Assembly: GCF_036321145.2 (NCBI RefSeq)
Contig: NC_086227.1
Span: 186,001-250,000 of the forward strand
Origin: Pelmatolapia mariae
Lineage: Eukaryota > Chordata > Actinopteri > Cichliformes > Cichlidae
Length of the DNA: 64,000 nt
Direction: 5' to 3'
The translations under genes and the position numbers were made by a program. Below, piece after piece: positions 1 through 13,600 of this stretch. The notes below the pieces were generated by a model. That model was given only the letters and a program-made list of their open reading frames with translations. It was not told the origin of the DNA and searched no databases. How positions within the stretch are numbered: position 1 is the stretch's first letter; every line of letters begins with the position of its first letter.

Positions 1-2812
1 AATGGATACAGGCAGAGCATTCCTGATCAACTTAATGGATGCTCTGAGCAGAGGTAGAAGTGTTACCTGTTCTGATGCATCCCGGGCTGCTGGATGAGCC
101 GACAGCATTCAGCTAGATGTGTCACTACTTTGGGTTTCATAGATCAGACTAATTATTTAACTGGCAGAGTCAAAATATCAACTGCCTGGCATGGCATCAC
201 CAGAAGAAATTTGGCTGATGGCAAATGAAGTGAACATTTACATACAGCGTTAAGGAAAGGAGAAGCATTTTGCCTGAGAGATCCTGGAGGCCAGAGGCAG
301 CTTAAACTGCTCCCACTTGTGCTGTTTGTTGCCACCTTGAGTGACACATCTCTGAGTCACATATCAATAAAACATCAGAAAGCGTATGTCTCTTAGTGAT
401 TTTTAAACAGATAAAGCAAGGCAAAGTTAAAAAATGAGACTAAAGTGATTTTAGGCAGGTTTGGTTTTATAAATACTTTGGAATATGAAACACATGGAAA
501 AGGCAAATTTATTAGTCTGAATGAGTCGTGATATCAGAAACATTGTCTGTTTTTTTTGTTGTTTTTTCCATTTTACAGCTGCACATAAAATGGTAGCACT
601 GTAGAGCAAAGTTAAGAGGACCAAGAAGTTGTCATTTTGTTTGTGCATCGTGGTGGATTAGCACACAATAAGAACAGTATGCAAATACACTGAGCAGGCA
701 AACTACTAGCACCTGACATCCAGCACGCACACAGCAGAGCTGTTGGTGGAGAGATGTTTCAGAGATATTGATGTACACAAAAACCTTTAAAGGATGCGTA
801 GGCTGCTGTACAATCAAGTACACTGATATTTAAGAGTACTAAAAAAAAGATGCATCATATTTGGTCAATGCTTAATGTTCAATTCTGTTTCTTGACAGAA
901 GCTAGATAGTCACATATGAGAGCACTATCTATATGTAGCTACAAAGGTTAGCCTCTGTCCAAACTTTAGCCCCAGATTTTAGAAAATTCAAGACATCGTG
1001 ACAGAATGACATTCAGAAGTTGAAAGACAATATTTATATACTCATGATTAGTTGGCATTGCCGCTTGCCTTTACATGACCACTGCTGGTTTCTCATTAAA
1101 GTTTTTTTGAACATTCCCACGACAGCTGCAGGAACTAAGGCACTGAAATGCAGTAGTTTTAATATTTTACCACAACACCAGGAAGGTGTCACACATTTCT
1201 TTTTTTAGTTTTGAGACAGACCATTGCAATGACCCACACATACTGACAAAGCACAAAGAAAAGAAATATAGGTGAGAGAGAACCCTAAACACTAACAAAT
1301 TAATGTTTTATTGTTTGACCACTTTGAACTGAACAGGCAGAGGTTATGTGAGATTATAATCTGAGATCTCTTTATATATTAACTTATTCAGGCTGTATTA
1401 TGTATGTGAAGATGAATACAGTGAGCTGGGGTTCAACAGAAAAATGGGAAATAGGACTTGTGTAATACCTTCCTACTCAGTTAAGCACTCAAAGCATTTT
1501 CTACAGCAAGTGTCACTCACCCAGTCATACATCCTAACATTCACACAACAGTTGCACTATGATGGATGCATTAGGGGTAACTTGGGATTCAGTTTCTTGG
1601 CCAAAAGAACCATTATAACACAGAACAAAGGAGTCAGGGATTGATCCACAGACCTGAGCCACCACCACCCAAATAAAGCCCAATGCTTGTTGGTCTGTGT
1701 TTCCTAGTCTGGTAAACTGCCAGTTCCTGGTAGGGTGTGCCAAATAACACAATTGGATAAAGACTCCCAAGTGTTTAAAAGTCAAATGAGTTAAAGCAAA
1801 CACTGAGCGACAAACCAATTTACTTAAAAAGGAAATTTCTATGTCGATTGTGCAGTTTCATTTGTCCACTGAAGCCCAGTGGAAACAAAACAACATCAAA
1901 GGCCAGTAAAAGTCAACATGTACCTCTTGCCTGCTACTGTTTGCATGACAAGCGTCTCACAGCGTGAGAGGAGAAGCCCTCTCTGAGGTACAGCTCATCT
2001 GCAGCCTGCAGAGATGCTGCTCACTGAACCAAGCCAGCTGATAAAAAAACTTAACTTAAGCTGCCTTATGATTGTAGCTGTTGGTAAAAGTTATTGGAAA
2101 AATTGTGAATGTGAATTGCTAATACTAGAAATTTGATTTTACTGTAATTGTTCTGTCTTAATTTAATCTTTCAGATTGAATTAGCATTACTTACTATACA
2201 TTTAATAACATGGGGCTGATCTGATCTGCTCATTAATTCTGACCTTGGCAACATCTGGTACATTTTAAAGTGATAACAAAGTGGAATCAGTTTTATTTTA
2301 TCTCACATTTTGGGTTCTTGTGTTTTCCTTAATCAAAAGAACAATGAACTAACCAAAAACCGCTGTTTGGGAAACAGAAGTGTACATAAATATGAACTTT
2401 TGTTTTTTGAGCAAGTGTGATGAAAACAATGTTAATAGGACCCTGGGACCAATGGAAATTGTTAGCAGAGTCAACAAATCCTAATAGAATATATTTAGAT
2501 GCAAAGACGTCATAAAAATAGGTCTATACTTTCAGAAAGGTCAATACATCCACATACATCTTATAAGAATGACCTTTCAGACACATTTTATGACATTAGA
2601 GAGCCAGTGAGACGTCATCATTGTTTTATGGCTGGTAGCACTGGCACTCTCCCCAGTAAAGAAAGACAGTCTACATCTGCAGTGCTAGTGAGAAGCAGAA
2701 AGATGTTCTCCCTAAACAATATTATCGAGACAGCAACTTCAATCATATCAAGAACAGCTGCATTTATTACCAGGAAAAGCAGCTAAATGAAAGTACAATT
2801 ACAGAACACATG
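1..2812. other. gene-poor AT-rich flank, no gene recognised
   Basis: No coding region, RNA gene or recognisable transposon was found here. Open frames are under 100 codons and resemble no family I know. The longest, 2499-2786 (+), is rich in Ser and Arg and has no visible motif. Probably intergenic or intronic sequence. Confidence 0.5.
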
Positions 2813-3640
2813 TCACTCATTCATATTAATAGTAGAAGACTTTATGCCAATTTTTACAATATTAAAGATTTTTTTAAAAACAGTTTAAGACCCCATTTAG
2901 GATTATAGCCATCTCAGGAACCTGGATGAAGAACAGTAAAGATGCTCATTTTGATTTAGATGGTATGAGATGAACACTGAGAACAGAGCGTGGTGGGGCA
3001 GCACTGTATGTTGACGTGACAGCAACAATGGATGAGGTGATGAAATGTTTAACAACTGAAACTATAATGGAATATTTTCCATTAATATTTTCAGTTTTGC
3101 TTCCCATTGGTCTCGTCATGTTTGATTACTCCCAGCTGTGCTCGCCTCCTGTGTCTCATTCCCTTGTTATCCCTCAGTGTATTTAAGCCCTGTGTTTTCC
3201 TTGCTCTGTGTTGTACCCTCACCATGCTATGTGGTTTCCACTCTGTGTTCCTGACCAGATGCTAGTTTGTTTTCCTAGTTCATGTTTCCTAGTCTTAGTT
3301 CCTTGCGTCCAGTTTAGGTTCTAGTTCATGTTTGAGGTTTTGGTTTTTTATAAACCTAATTTCTTATGAAAAGTGTTTCCAGCGAACGATGCTGCACTTT
3401 GAGTTGAGAGTCCTGCATTTGGGTCCTTCCTCCTGCCTGTCACACAGCGACTCATGACAATATTTAAGGAAGGGAATAACAAACACCTTTTCACAAACTA
3501 TGGCCCAGTATTACTCCTCTCCCATTTTTCTAAAATTTTGAGAAAACTTTATATCAATAGACTTGAAAAATTCTTAAATATGATTTAATTAACCAAAGTC
3601 AGTGTGGAGTCAGTAGTGATGCTAACAAATGTTAAAGTTT
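2813..3640 (+). mobile_element. decayed LINE (CR1/L2/Rex1-like), endonuclease and RT remnants
   Basis: Two broken coding pieces in the same orientation. At 2813-3065 the translation keeps features of an APE-type LINE endonuclease: a HINSRRLYANF-type block, AISGTW in place of the usual AISETW, and a D-LDG segment. One frameshift and stops interrupt it. At 3466-3640 there is a start of an RT domain with NYGPVLLLSHFSKILRK in place of NYRPVSLLP..SKILEK. An LTR-like sequence separates the two. The element is inactive; the clade is assigned by resemblance only. Confidence 0.55.
3097..3465 (+). repeat. LTR-like dispersed repeat, copy 1
   Basis: Sits between the endonuclease and RT remnants of a decayed LINE, so it looks like a later insertion. 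It shares blocks in the same order with 45768-46076: a GTATTTAAGCCC-type TATA segment, TTTGAGGTTTTGGTTT, then a GTCCTGC.TTTGGGTCC segment, ending in a CACACAGC..CATGACA tail. The TATA segment followed by a downstream tail suggests a solo LTR. Exact ends were not fixed. Confidence 0.45.
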
Positions 3641-6600
3641 CTTTTGTAGATGTGGCGGCTCAGCAAATAGAGGCGGTGACAGTCTGTGCTCTCCTTTATA
3701 TACAGGCAGTAGAATCTAAACTGGGGGGAGGACTTCATTCAGTGTAGGAGGGACTTCACCAAAAATTATTGTAAACTAATCTTGATTTAATACATTAAAT
3801 TAAACATTTTTTCATTGTGAAGTTGTCTGTTGTTTATATGTCACATCCTATTGTGTTTAATAGCTGTTAAAAATGTTTTAAATGATGTAATGATGTTGAT
3901 TATCGTGAAATTTGAAAAGTAAATTACATTATTCTGAAGTATTGTAACGTCAGTTAAAATACCACGTATGCCTTCTTGCTCATTAGCAGTGATATTGGCA
4001 CTGTTTCAGTTTTAACAGAAGGAGCAAACATGATCAATAATCAATGTTAATTCAATAAAATGTAGGTTGAAAGTATAGCACTGACTTAACATAGTTTTAA
4101 TTGTTGTTTGCCATCTGGTTATGAGACAAAGTGAGAGACACAGACTGGTGGGTGAGCGTCATTAACTCCTATCAGCAGAGAGAGAGAGCAGCACACTGTG
4201 CTGTAAAATCATCAAAATATCTCAATAAAATCCAGCTCTGCTTTAGGGGGAAATTAAAACGACAGGATTTTTCATCTCTAGTTTCTCTAGTTTTTTCTAC
4301 TTTCAACAGAAAATGTAATTTGCATCATTAAGTGACTTCATCCTCACTATAATCTGTTACTTACACTCTGCACCATGTTCTTTTTTTTAATTGTAAGAAG
4401 AATATACAATCTTTATAGAAATTTTATGAATTTTATCAAATTTTATAAAGATTAGGGATGTATGTCAGGCAGTCTGCACACAGAGAAACATTTCTTAATT
4501 CAAAGCATTTATTAGACACTTCAAAACAGAAATATTTGGTTTAGACTCAGCACTCCCTGATTTGTTCTCCTCCTTCCTCTGTGTCCTCCAACCAGGGTCT
4601 TGTCCTGTGTGAGAAAACATCTCCCTGCTCGACAGTTGTTGCCAGACATGTTTTATTCACAGCTTTAACCGTCTTTTATGTTTTGTTGCGCCATCATCAG
4701 TGCTGGAACGGCATGTTAGCAAACACCCACATAAGGCCGCTTCTCCCTGACTGAGAATTGTGTCAACGTGTAGCAGTTTTACATTCAACACTATAAATGT
4801 AGTATAATATAATATATAATATAATATATTAGATAGAATATAATAATATATTCTATACTATAGAATATATTCATACTGTAAAAAGAAAAGCCAGAAAACA
4901 CATTAATTAAGGCAATCTATTTCTAAATAATTTTCATGACAAATGACTTTTTTCCATTCCTTTTTTAAATTTCCACTTTATTTATTTCCAAGATATGTTT
5001 AATAGACTGTTACAATCAGTCAGAATTGCCCCATGAAAATCAATGTCAGCTTTTTATAAAGTAGGAAAACACATGTAGTCTTTTCATTCAAATATATATA
5101 TATTCTTTTAGTTAATTAAAACCCAAACCTAGCATAATGAGTGAATGTGATTCCCTTCCCAGACTTTCCCTTTGGACCATGGACCCCCACTATTCCCCCA
5201 CTGTATATATCTGCACCTGGTGTCTTTGTAAATAAACGTTGTTCCTTGCATTGAACTGCGCCTGAGTTCTACTACAGTCCGTGACAAACACAAATGTCTT
5301 TTGTAACAGTCTCATTATTTTTCTTTCCTTGTTTGTAGGAGGATTTCTCTGAAACGTGTTGATCACAGTTATTGAAAGTCTGGTATAATAAGTAGCTTTG
5401 TTTGGAATTGTGCAGGACCTGTCTGCATCACCGTTTCACACAAAAGCATTATCCAGATGTAGTGACAGATAAAAACTGGCCAGCAGATGTCACTGTGGAG
5501 ATGGGTTTGAGATTGTTTTGAAACCTCGGTGCAATTTTTGCTTCGAATGTTTCAGTGTTTCACGAAGCCTCGCTTTGCCCGTCTCTACATGAAGCCAGTT
5601 TCTCCAGCTCAGAAAGGCCAGAAGCAGAAAGAGTTCACAAACAAGGTTTTAGGTGTTTTCCATCCAGCGAATGTAAGGTTTGGATATGTTGAACGTCCTT
5701 TGTAGTTTGCCCCTCAGCACTGAAGTTTTTAACAGTATTTATTTCTGTTGTGGCTGGACTACTCCAGCTTTCTGCCCTAGACCAGCACAGCATCTGCTGT
5801 TACGGCTAAAATGTTTTATATTTTTGGAACAAATTTTAAGTTTGATAAGTTTGTGTATTTATTTAAAAATCTGTAAAACTGAGTTCACAAAGAATGATAT
5901 GAAAGATTGTTTCAGTAGTTACATAGAGCTATGGTTATTAGCAACAACTGTTATTCACATGAATCCTATGAATCCTACTGCTCATTCAAAAAGGTCACAC
6001 GGTGACTGATTGTCAACCTTTTACATTTGTGGAAGAAGTTTCCTAAATATTCTAAAAGTAGTAAGACTGCACTATAGGGACATTTTGTAAAAAATAAACT
6101 TTTACTTACAGACCTTGTTACAGCTTTTAAACCATACTTCAGACTGTAAAGAATCATTGAGTTATTTAAGCGTACACCTCTTTAATGTTGCAGCTGGAGG
6201 CTAATTCACTGTAGGCTATTCATGCTCTGATTTATTGACTGATCTATGTTTCATATTAACCAAATTCTGCTGGTTAGTAATCTAATTAAGACTTTAAATT
6301 CAGTACAAAGTAAAATATTTGCCTTCGAAACATAGTGTATATTTTTATGAAAAATCTAAATGACTATGAAAGAGCTGATAATACAAATTTCAGTAGCTTT
6401 AGGTTCAGCTGTTGTCTTCAGCATTTGTTTTAGTTTAACTATTAGGAGGTTAGTTTTGTATACTAGCGGGTGTACTGTAGGGGTGGGTTTGGATAATCAG
6501 TTTTCCGATTAAAATCAATTTCAGCTTAAATAACGCAACATTGATTCATTAAAATCCTGAATTGATTTTAAAACATAAATGTATTTTGCCAGAAATACCA

Positions 6601-7082
6601 GAATCTCAGGTTAAAGCTCAACAAAACAATTTCAACAATCACCAAACAGCTAAAACAGCAAACGGATTCCACACAAAGACGTAAACACAAAGCGTGGACA
6701 CCACGAATCAGACACGCCGTCGAGGCTGAAAGCCGACAGCTCACAGATTCTGAAGCTGCAGGTTTCGTCACTCTCCAGCCAATATTGACTGAACCAGCAG
6801 CAAAAGATGATCCAAACTACGTTTCACATTTCACTTCACATAAACATCATCATGAATTCCCTCTGACTTTTTCTGTTTTGCTTCCACCACGATGAAATCA
6901 CTTTTCCTGCACAGCTCTCTCTCTCTCTCTCAGTGTACTTCAAGAACAGTTTCCCATTTCAAATCTCAGTTTCCTGCATTATTCGCTTGCTTTTTACCGC
7001 CCTCCAACCTCCAACCTGTCAAACAGACTGTGAGCATAACAGTGTACAGGCAGAGAGAGAGTTGCTTGCAAGAGCGTACAGA
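3641..7082. other. gene-poor interval upstream of the NLR gene
   Basis: No gene found. 4800-4872 is a low-complexity AT stretch (ATATAATA repeats). 5160-5285 resembles an LTR 3' portion, with a TATATAT segment, AAATAAA and a terminal GTCCGTGACA. Exons of the downstream NLR gene before 7083 could lie here but could not be supported. Confidence 0.4.
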
Positions 7083-7621
7083 ATGCAGCAGACACCCGCT
7101 CTCACTGGAATCACTAGGATGGCTCATTTTGCATCTTTGAAAAATGTGGATAGTGTTTCTGCCTCTAAATCTGAACAGTTTGACCAAAATCACAGCGAGA
7201 TATCACCTAATAGGTAAGATCTACCTGTTATTGACTGTTTTCAAGCTCAGAGCTAAGCTATAAAATCAACCTCACCTGTTTGTATCATGTTTAAGTCACA
7301 TGAAGGAGATGTCAGACTCAGCTATACCCAGTGTTGTTTCCATGACGAGAGATCAGTCTAAAATGGAGCCAGCTGAATTCAAGAATGGAGACCAGTCTGA
7401 TCCGCAAATGTGAGAATTTTGTGACTTTTACAAAGATTGCATATAAGTTTGTTGAATTTAGTAAATCGTAGCCTGTTGTCTGAATGTTGAATGTTTATCA
7501 TGTGTTGAAGCCAAGTGAACCAGGAGAGACCAGAATCACCAGCCTCCACCTGTGTGACCATAAGGAGGTCTAGAATGGAACCAATAGGATTCCAGGCTGG
7601 AGACCAGTCTGATCTGCAAAT
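7083..7621 (+). CDS. N-terminal exons 1-3 of the NLR gene, with a duplicated peptide-repeat exon
   Basis: Exon 1 ends at 7213 before GTAAGA in phase 2. Exons 2 (7296-7409) and 3 (7511-7621) are paralogous: both carry an ESPAS/DSAIPS-like block, a V[ST][IM][TR] block, a MEP segment and a GDQSD[PL]Q end, then GTGAGA. Fish NLRC3-like proteins commonly carry such short repeated N-terminal peptides. The duplication extends into the introns (7482 and 7706 blocks), and a decayed third unit lies at ~7700-7770. Exon 1 has weak family resemblance and its start is a choice, not a certainty. Confidence 0.6.
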
Positions 7622-10600
7622 GTGAGAATTAAAACATCCCCTAAACATATTATCATATGATTTTACTGATGAGCACTGAAAACACTTACATTTATTTCAT
7701 GGCCTGAAATGTTGAATGTTTGTAATGTGTTGAAGCCGAGTGACCCTCCTTACCCGGCTGCCTGTGAAAAGTGACCATACTAGATTACTAAACTGAAAGA
7801 AAGCAATGGACAACAATATATAACATAACAAATCTACTTTTTAATTGTAGGAAGTAAATGTGATTTAAACTGTGTCACTTCAAGGAAACATACTAAACCT
7901 GCATGGCAACTGTTTACCGAAGGCAGTCTGCTGCTATTTTTAGAAATGAAAACGTTTGTTACAAAACACTTACAAGGCACAACACTGACTTCACTAACTT
8001 TAAGACTGAGATATGTTCACATTTTACATATATGTGTGTGTTTAATGACAATTTAAAGTTTGGTATTTAAAAGTTTTAGTTTTGTAATAACTCTCTAAAA
8101 AAATAACGTCATAATGATGTCAGCTTGATTTTTATCTCAGTAATCAGTTTTCTACATGATATTAAATATGATAAAGATGGAATCTAAAATATAAAATCAC
8201 AGAGACATTTTATCCTTCTTGCTTTTCTACTTTAGTTTAAATGACCCAAGTTGAGGTCAGGAGAAGGAAAGTTCAAAGTTGATGAGACTTTGAACTATGT
8301 ATTTATTCTTAAAAGAAAGAAAATGTGACACTTATAACAGAAGTTTTGCCTTTGTGTTACTTTGAGTGAAACAGTGGATTAAGTGTGATGAATGCCTTTC
8401 CAGTCACTGTATCCATTAAGACAAACTGTTAAAGCCAGTCGTTCAAAGAAAAAAGTTGTGCAGCAAATTAAAAAGAAAACTTTAAAAAGTCAGAAACAAT
8501 AAGTTGTAAACTCAGTGTCAGTGTTGGTTGTGTGACACAGTTTGTCTGTGAAGGTTCTTAGTCATACAGGTCCTCTCATGAGAGTACAGTTCAAACTAGG
8601 GCTGTGACATGACATGTTGTCCACAATAAAAATATTTTTTATGTTATATAAAAATGTATTTATGTCATGTCATTGCTATAGCAGTGCCATGCATTCCATA
8701 GTGTGCACAACAATGAGACAAACCGAAGCATGTCTGGGTTGCTTGTAGACAGGCTTTGGTTTTTCTCAGTGTCTGTCAGCAACAACAAATTAGACCTGAA
8801 AAGAGATCCACTTCAAAGCGCAACACTTTTCAAAATATGCAAGAAACCTGCTCCTGCTGAATGTGAAAACAATAAACCTGTTTCACTGCTTAAGGCAAAA
8901 ACACATGATCGAGTACAACAAGGCTATTTAGGAGATAAAAGCAGCTGGTGATGTAAAAAAAAATGGTAAAATGGTCTGTATTTGTATAGCGCTTTACTAG
9001 TCCCTAAGGACCCCAAAGTGCTTTACACATCCAGTCATCCACCCATTCACGCACGCTGTGGCTCAGGTGGTAGAGCAGATCAGCTACTGATTGGAAGGTT
9101 GGTGGTTCGATTCTTGGCTCCCCCAAACCGCCCTCCGATGCGTTCATCGGTTGCACTTGACTTTAGAAGTGCTTGTATGAATGGGTGAATGTGGCATGTT
9201 GTATAGAGCGCTTTGAGTACTCCGGGAGAGTAGAAAAGCGCTATATAAGAATCAGTCCATTTACCATTCACACACTGGTGATGGCTTGCCATGATGATGG
9301 CAAGCCATCATCGGGGCGCACTGAGAGAGCTGCCGGACACTGGGCCCTCCACCACCAGTAGGCAAGGGTGAAGTGTCTTGCCCGGGGCTCAAACCGGCAA
9401 CCTTCCGATTACAAGGCAACCTCCCAACTCTTGAGCCACGATCGCCCATGTGCAGCCCAAATGTAAAAAAAAATGACTCCACCAAGCTCGGATGGAGCGT
9501 GCTCACTAGTTGCACTTCATATGACAAGAAGAGTGAACTGTGAAATTAGTGATGGGACAATATTGTGCAGGCTACTCAAGAGTTACAGTTAGGTTACTTT
9601 AGTTATTAAACTGTGGTTTATAACACAGTTATGTTATGCAGTTATTTTATACTTAAAAATACTTAGTATATCCAGGAAAAGACTACCATAATTTGGACAT
9701 GAATTGAATCTCTTAGTGTGCAAGAAGTTTTAAAAGCTGTTCAATCATTCAAACAATTCATATTAGCTTGTTGTATCTGTGACTTTTCTGTGACTCTTTA
9801 TTTTATTCTTTGTTTAGTCCGACGGATCGCTACAAAGATCAGGAGAGCTTCAGTCAGCATCAAACACACCTGGACTCTGTCTTCATGGTATAACATGGTG
9901 TCATGCAAACACTTGACATTTAATAATAATACATTTTATTTGAAAATGCCTTTCAGAACACTCAAGGACACTGTACACGGTAGAATTAAAAAAAAGCAAC
10001 ATAAAAGCAAGCAGTTTACACAATCATAAAAGCATAAGACTTAAAACAAATTTAAAATAGCAGAGTGGAGAGGTTATGTGGGATAAGCTATTTTGAACAA
10101 GTGAGTTTTGAGTTGAGACTTAAAGAGAGAGAAGGAAGAGATATTTCCTTAATCAGATAAGATAAGATAAGATAAGATAACCTTTATTAGTCCCACACGT
10201 GGAGGTCGGGAATTCCAGAGTCGAGGAGCAGAGCAGCTGAAAGCCCTGCTCCCCATGGTGGCAAGACGGGGGGAGGGGACGGAGAGAGAAAGAGAAGTAG
10301 ATCTGAGACATCGACATTTACTTTCTGATCTTCAGTTCATTTAAAATTCATAGATCAAACTTTACAGTCTGACCCAAAACAACCTAATACAACAAGGAGT
10401 ATTAGGAAGTCAGCACAAGCCATTACTATGGGACTTTCCAGAGTTGCATCACCTGGAAAATCCCTTGTTACCTGATAGTTGCTGCTCATTGGCTGAACTT
10501 GACTCATTCTTTTTTGAGACTCTGTACAGTTAAAGGACTTTGACTTATTTCACAGAGATAATCCTCTATGGATTTGTGACTACAAGGAGGACTTTTCACA

Positions 10601-13600
10601 TACATGTAGTAATGTGGTCCATGATTGATACAAAATACTTTTAAAAATTGTGGTGTGCCTTAACCAAGTAGGATTTCTAGAAATGATTTTGCAATCTACG
10701 TATGTGCTTGGGATGTTTGCTTACAGACCAAGTGGAATGTGGGAGGAGTTCGGAGAGGTCATAGAAAAAGACTTTCGGACTGCCTAGAAGAGATTCTGGC
10801 AAACCATCAGGCGACTCAGGAGGGGAAAGCGGTGCTCTACCTGTACTGTGTATAGTGCAGGTGGAGCACTGCTGACTTCGACTGAGAAGGGAATACTTTG
10901 AGGACCTCCTTAATCCCACTGGCACGTCCTCCTTGGAGGAAGCAGAGTCTAGGGACGAGGGGGGCAGCTCACCTATCTCTGGGGGTGAGGTCACTGAGGC
11001 AGTTCAACAACTCCTTGGTGGCAGAGCGCTGGGGTGGATGAGGTCCGCCCTGAGTTCCTGAAAGCTCTTGATGTTGTAGGGCTGTCTTGGTTGACATGCC
11101 TCTACTATGTTGCATGGAGATCAGGGGCAGTACCCCTGGATTGGCAGAGTGGGATGGTGGTCCACATTTTTAAGAAAGGGGACCGGAGGGTGTGTCCCAA
11201 CTATAGAGGGATCACACTCCTCAGCCTCCCTGGGAAAGTCTATGCCAGGGAGCTGGAAAGGAGAGTCCGTCTGTGGCGGAGGTGTGGTCCCGGGCGCGGC
11301 TGCAGGGGAGGAGTGGCGCAGTGAGCTCAACGGGGCGGTGCTGGAGAGGCAGGTGAGAACAGCTGATGGCGTTTGGACTGATGACGGTTTCCTTCCCTTT
11401 CTTTAGTGAGACGGGAGAGGAGCGGAGGGGAAGCTGGGAATCAGCTGAGACCGGAGCTGTCAGACTGTGGACTGTCACAACAAACGAAAACTAAAAATAA
11501 ACGTGGCATCTGGCGACAAAGAACTGTGCGTGTGTGTACGTGTGTGAAGTGCATTTCACACCGTCCCTTAGCCAAAATTCGGATACAGAAGGAACAATTT
11601 CATCCTGGTTGTGGAACACTGGGCCAGCTCTTTATCCTCTCAAGGATGCTTGAGGGTGCATGGGAGTTTGCCCAACCAGTCTACATGTGTTTTGTGGACT
11701 TGGAGAAGGCATTCAACCGTGTCCCTCGGGGTGTCCTGTGGGAGGTGGTTCGGGAGTGTGGGGTGTCTGGCCCATTGCTACGGGCCATTCGATCCTTATA
11801 CAACCATTGTAAGAGCTTGGTCTGCATAGCCGCATTCCCGGGGGTAATGGACTCAGCCAGGGCTGCCCTTTGTCACCGATTCTGTACGTAATTTTTATGG
11901 GCAGAATTTCTAGGTGTAGCCAAGTGGTGGAAGGCTTTCACTTGGGTGGTCTCAGAATCTCATCTCTGCTTTTCACGGATGATGTGGTTCTGTTGGCTTC
12001 ATCGGGTGATGGCCTCCAGCTTACACTGGAAAAGGGTGTAGTGCCCACTCCGGGTCAGGGACGAGTTCCTGCCCCAAGTGGAGGAGTTTAAGTATCTTAG
12101 GATCTTGTTCACGAGTGACGGGAGAAGGGAGCGGGAGATCGACAGACGGATTGGTGCTGCGGCTGCAGTGATGTGGACGCTGTACCAATCCATCGTGGTT
12201 AAGAGAGAGCTGAGTGTAAAAGCGAATCTCTCAATTTACTGGTGGATCTACATCCCTACCCTCACCTATGGTCACGAGCTGGGAGTAGTGACTGAAAGAA
12301 CGAGATCACGGATACAAATGGGCTTCCTCCTAAAGGTAGCTGGCCTCTCCCTTAGAGATAGGATAGGATAGGGTGAGGAGTTCAGCCATCTGGGTGGGGC
12401 TCAGAGTACAGCCGCTGCTCCTCTACATCGAAAGGAGCCAGCTGAGGTGGTTCGGGCATCTGATAAGTATGCTTCCTGGGTGAGGGGTTCCAGACATGTC
12501 CCACCAGGAGGAGGCCCCGTGGCAGACCCAGGAAAAATTGGAGAGATTATATCTCTTATATAAGAGATATAATCTCTCCAATTTTTCCAACTAATTTCTT
12601 AAGCAGGCAAAGATGGTGGTTATGGTCAATATACACACACTTTTGCAGTTTTAACTGCCAGAAAGCCTTTGAGTGAGAACTATCAGGCCTTGAAAGCAAA
12701 CTTCTCCAGTATCTGAAAAACACCAATATCACAATGTAAGGAATGCTTTAAAAACAAGTCGCAGACTTGAATCTGGTTTGACTTCAAATCTCAGTTACTT
12801 CCAAGTAAGGCCAAACAAAACCTCTGGTAAAAATAAATAAATAAATAAAATGTCCCTGTTTTAAATGAATCATGGTAAGAAATAGATGAGTTTGATGATT
12901 TTAAGACAATAATTCGTTAACTTTTCCACCTTTAGTACAAATTGTTAATGGGTTTAATGACTTTGACTATTCTCCAAAAATTGATTCTGTTCATCTGGAC
13001 GTAGCGTTTTGTGGGAGAAACGTTTCATCCAGGTGACGTCTTCAGTCTCAGCTGACTGCAGGTTTCCCAAATCTTATAAACAGTACATTTGCATAATGAC
13101 TGAAACCAGCCCACTGAAGGAACAATGGGCTGGGAGGTCAGTTCCTTGATCATATGCAAATTCTCATGACCATTGATCAAAGCCCACTGATCAATAATCA
13201 TGAGTACCATTCACAGAGAGTTGGGGAATGGCTGCAATCACAGCATTGTAAGATGGTGAAAGATGTACCCTTAGGCCCCCTCCTCAATTCAGAGATGGTC
13301 TTTCCCTTTTCACGTTTCCTGATGTATAAATCCTGGCAATCCTCCTGCACTTAACAGCGTCACTATGTTACTCTGTTTGTGTCGGGGGACCCGATCCTTG
13401 GGGTGGACCAGTTTTTGGCGCAGCGTGTTTTGGGGTTTAAAAGCCACAGAGACCCGGTGTTTAGAAAAAATGTGTCTCAACTGCTCCGATACTCCTGACA
13501 CATATGGGATCACTACAGGTTTTCGCCTGGGCAGCGGTTGTCCTTCTCTCCTGGATCGGCTGGAGCTTTCTTTAGGTGCCTTCTCAGCTTTGACAAAAGT

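Noticed and set aside
9055..9130. tRNA gene candidate with A and B boxes
   Set aside because: No clover-leaf acceptor pairing was seen, and it continues into a SINE body and tail; other copies at 18998 and 30833 confirm a SINE.
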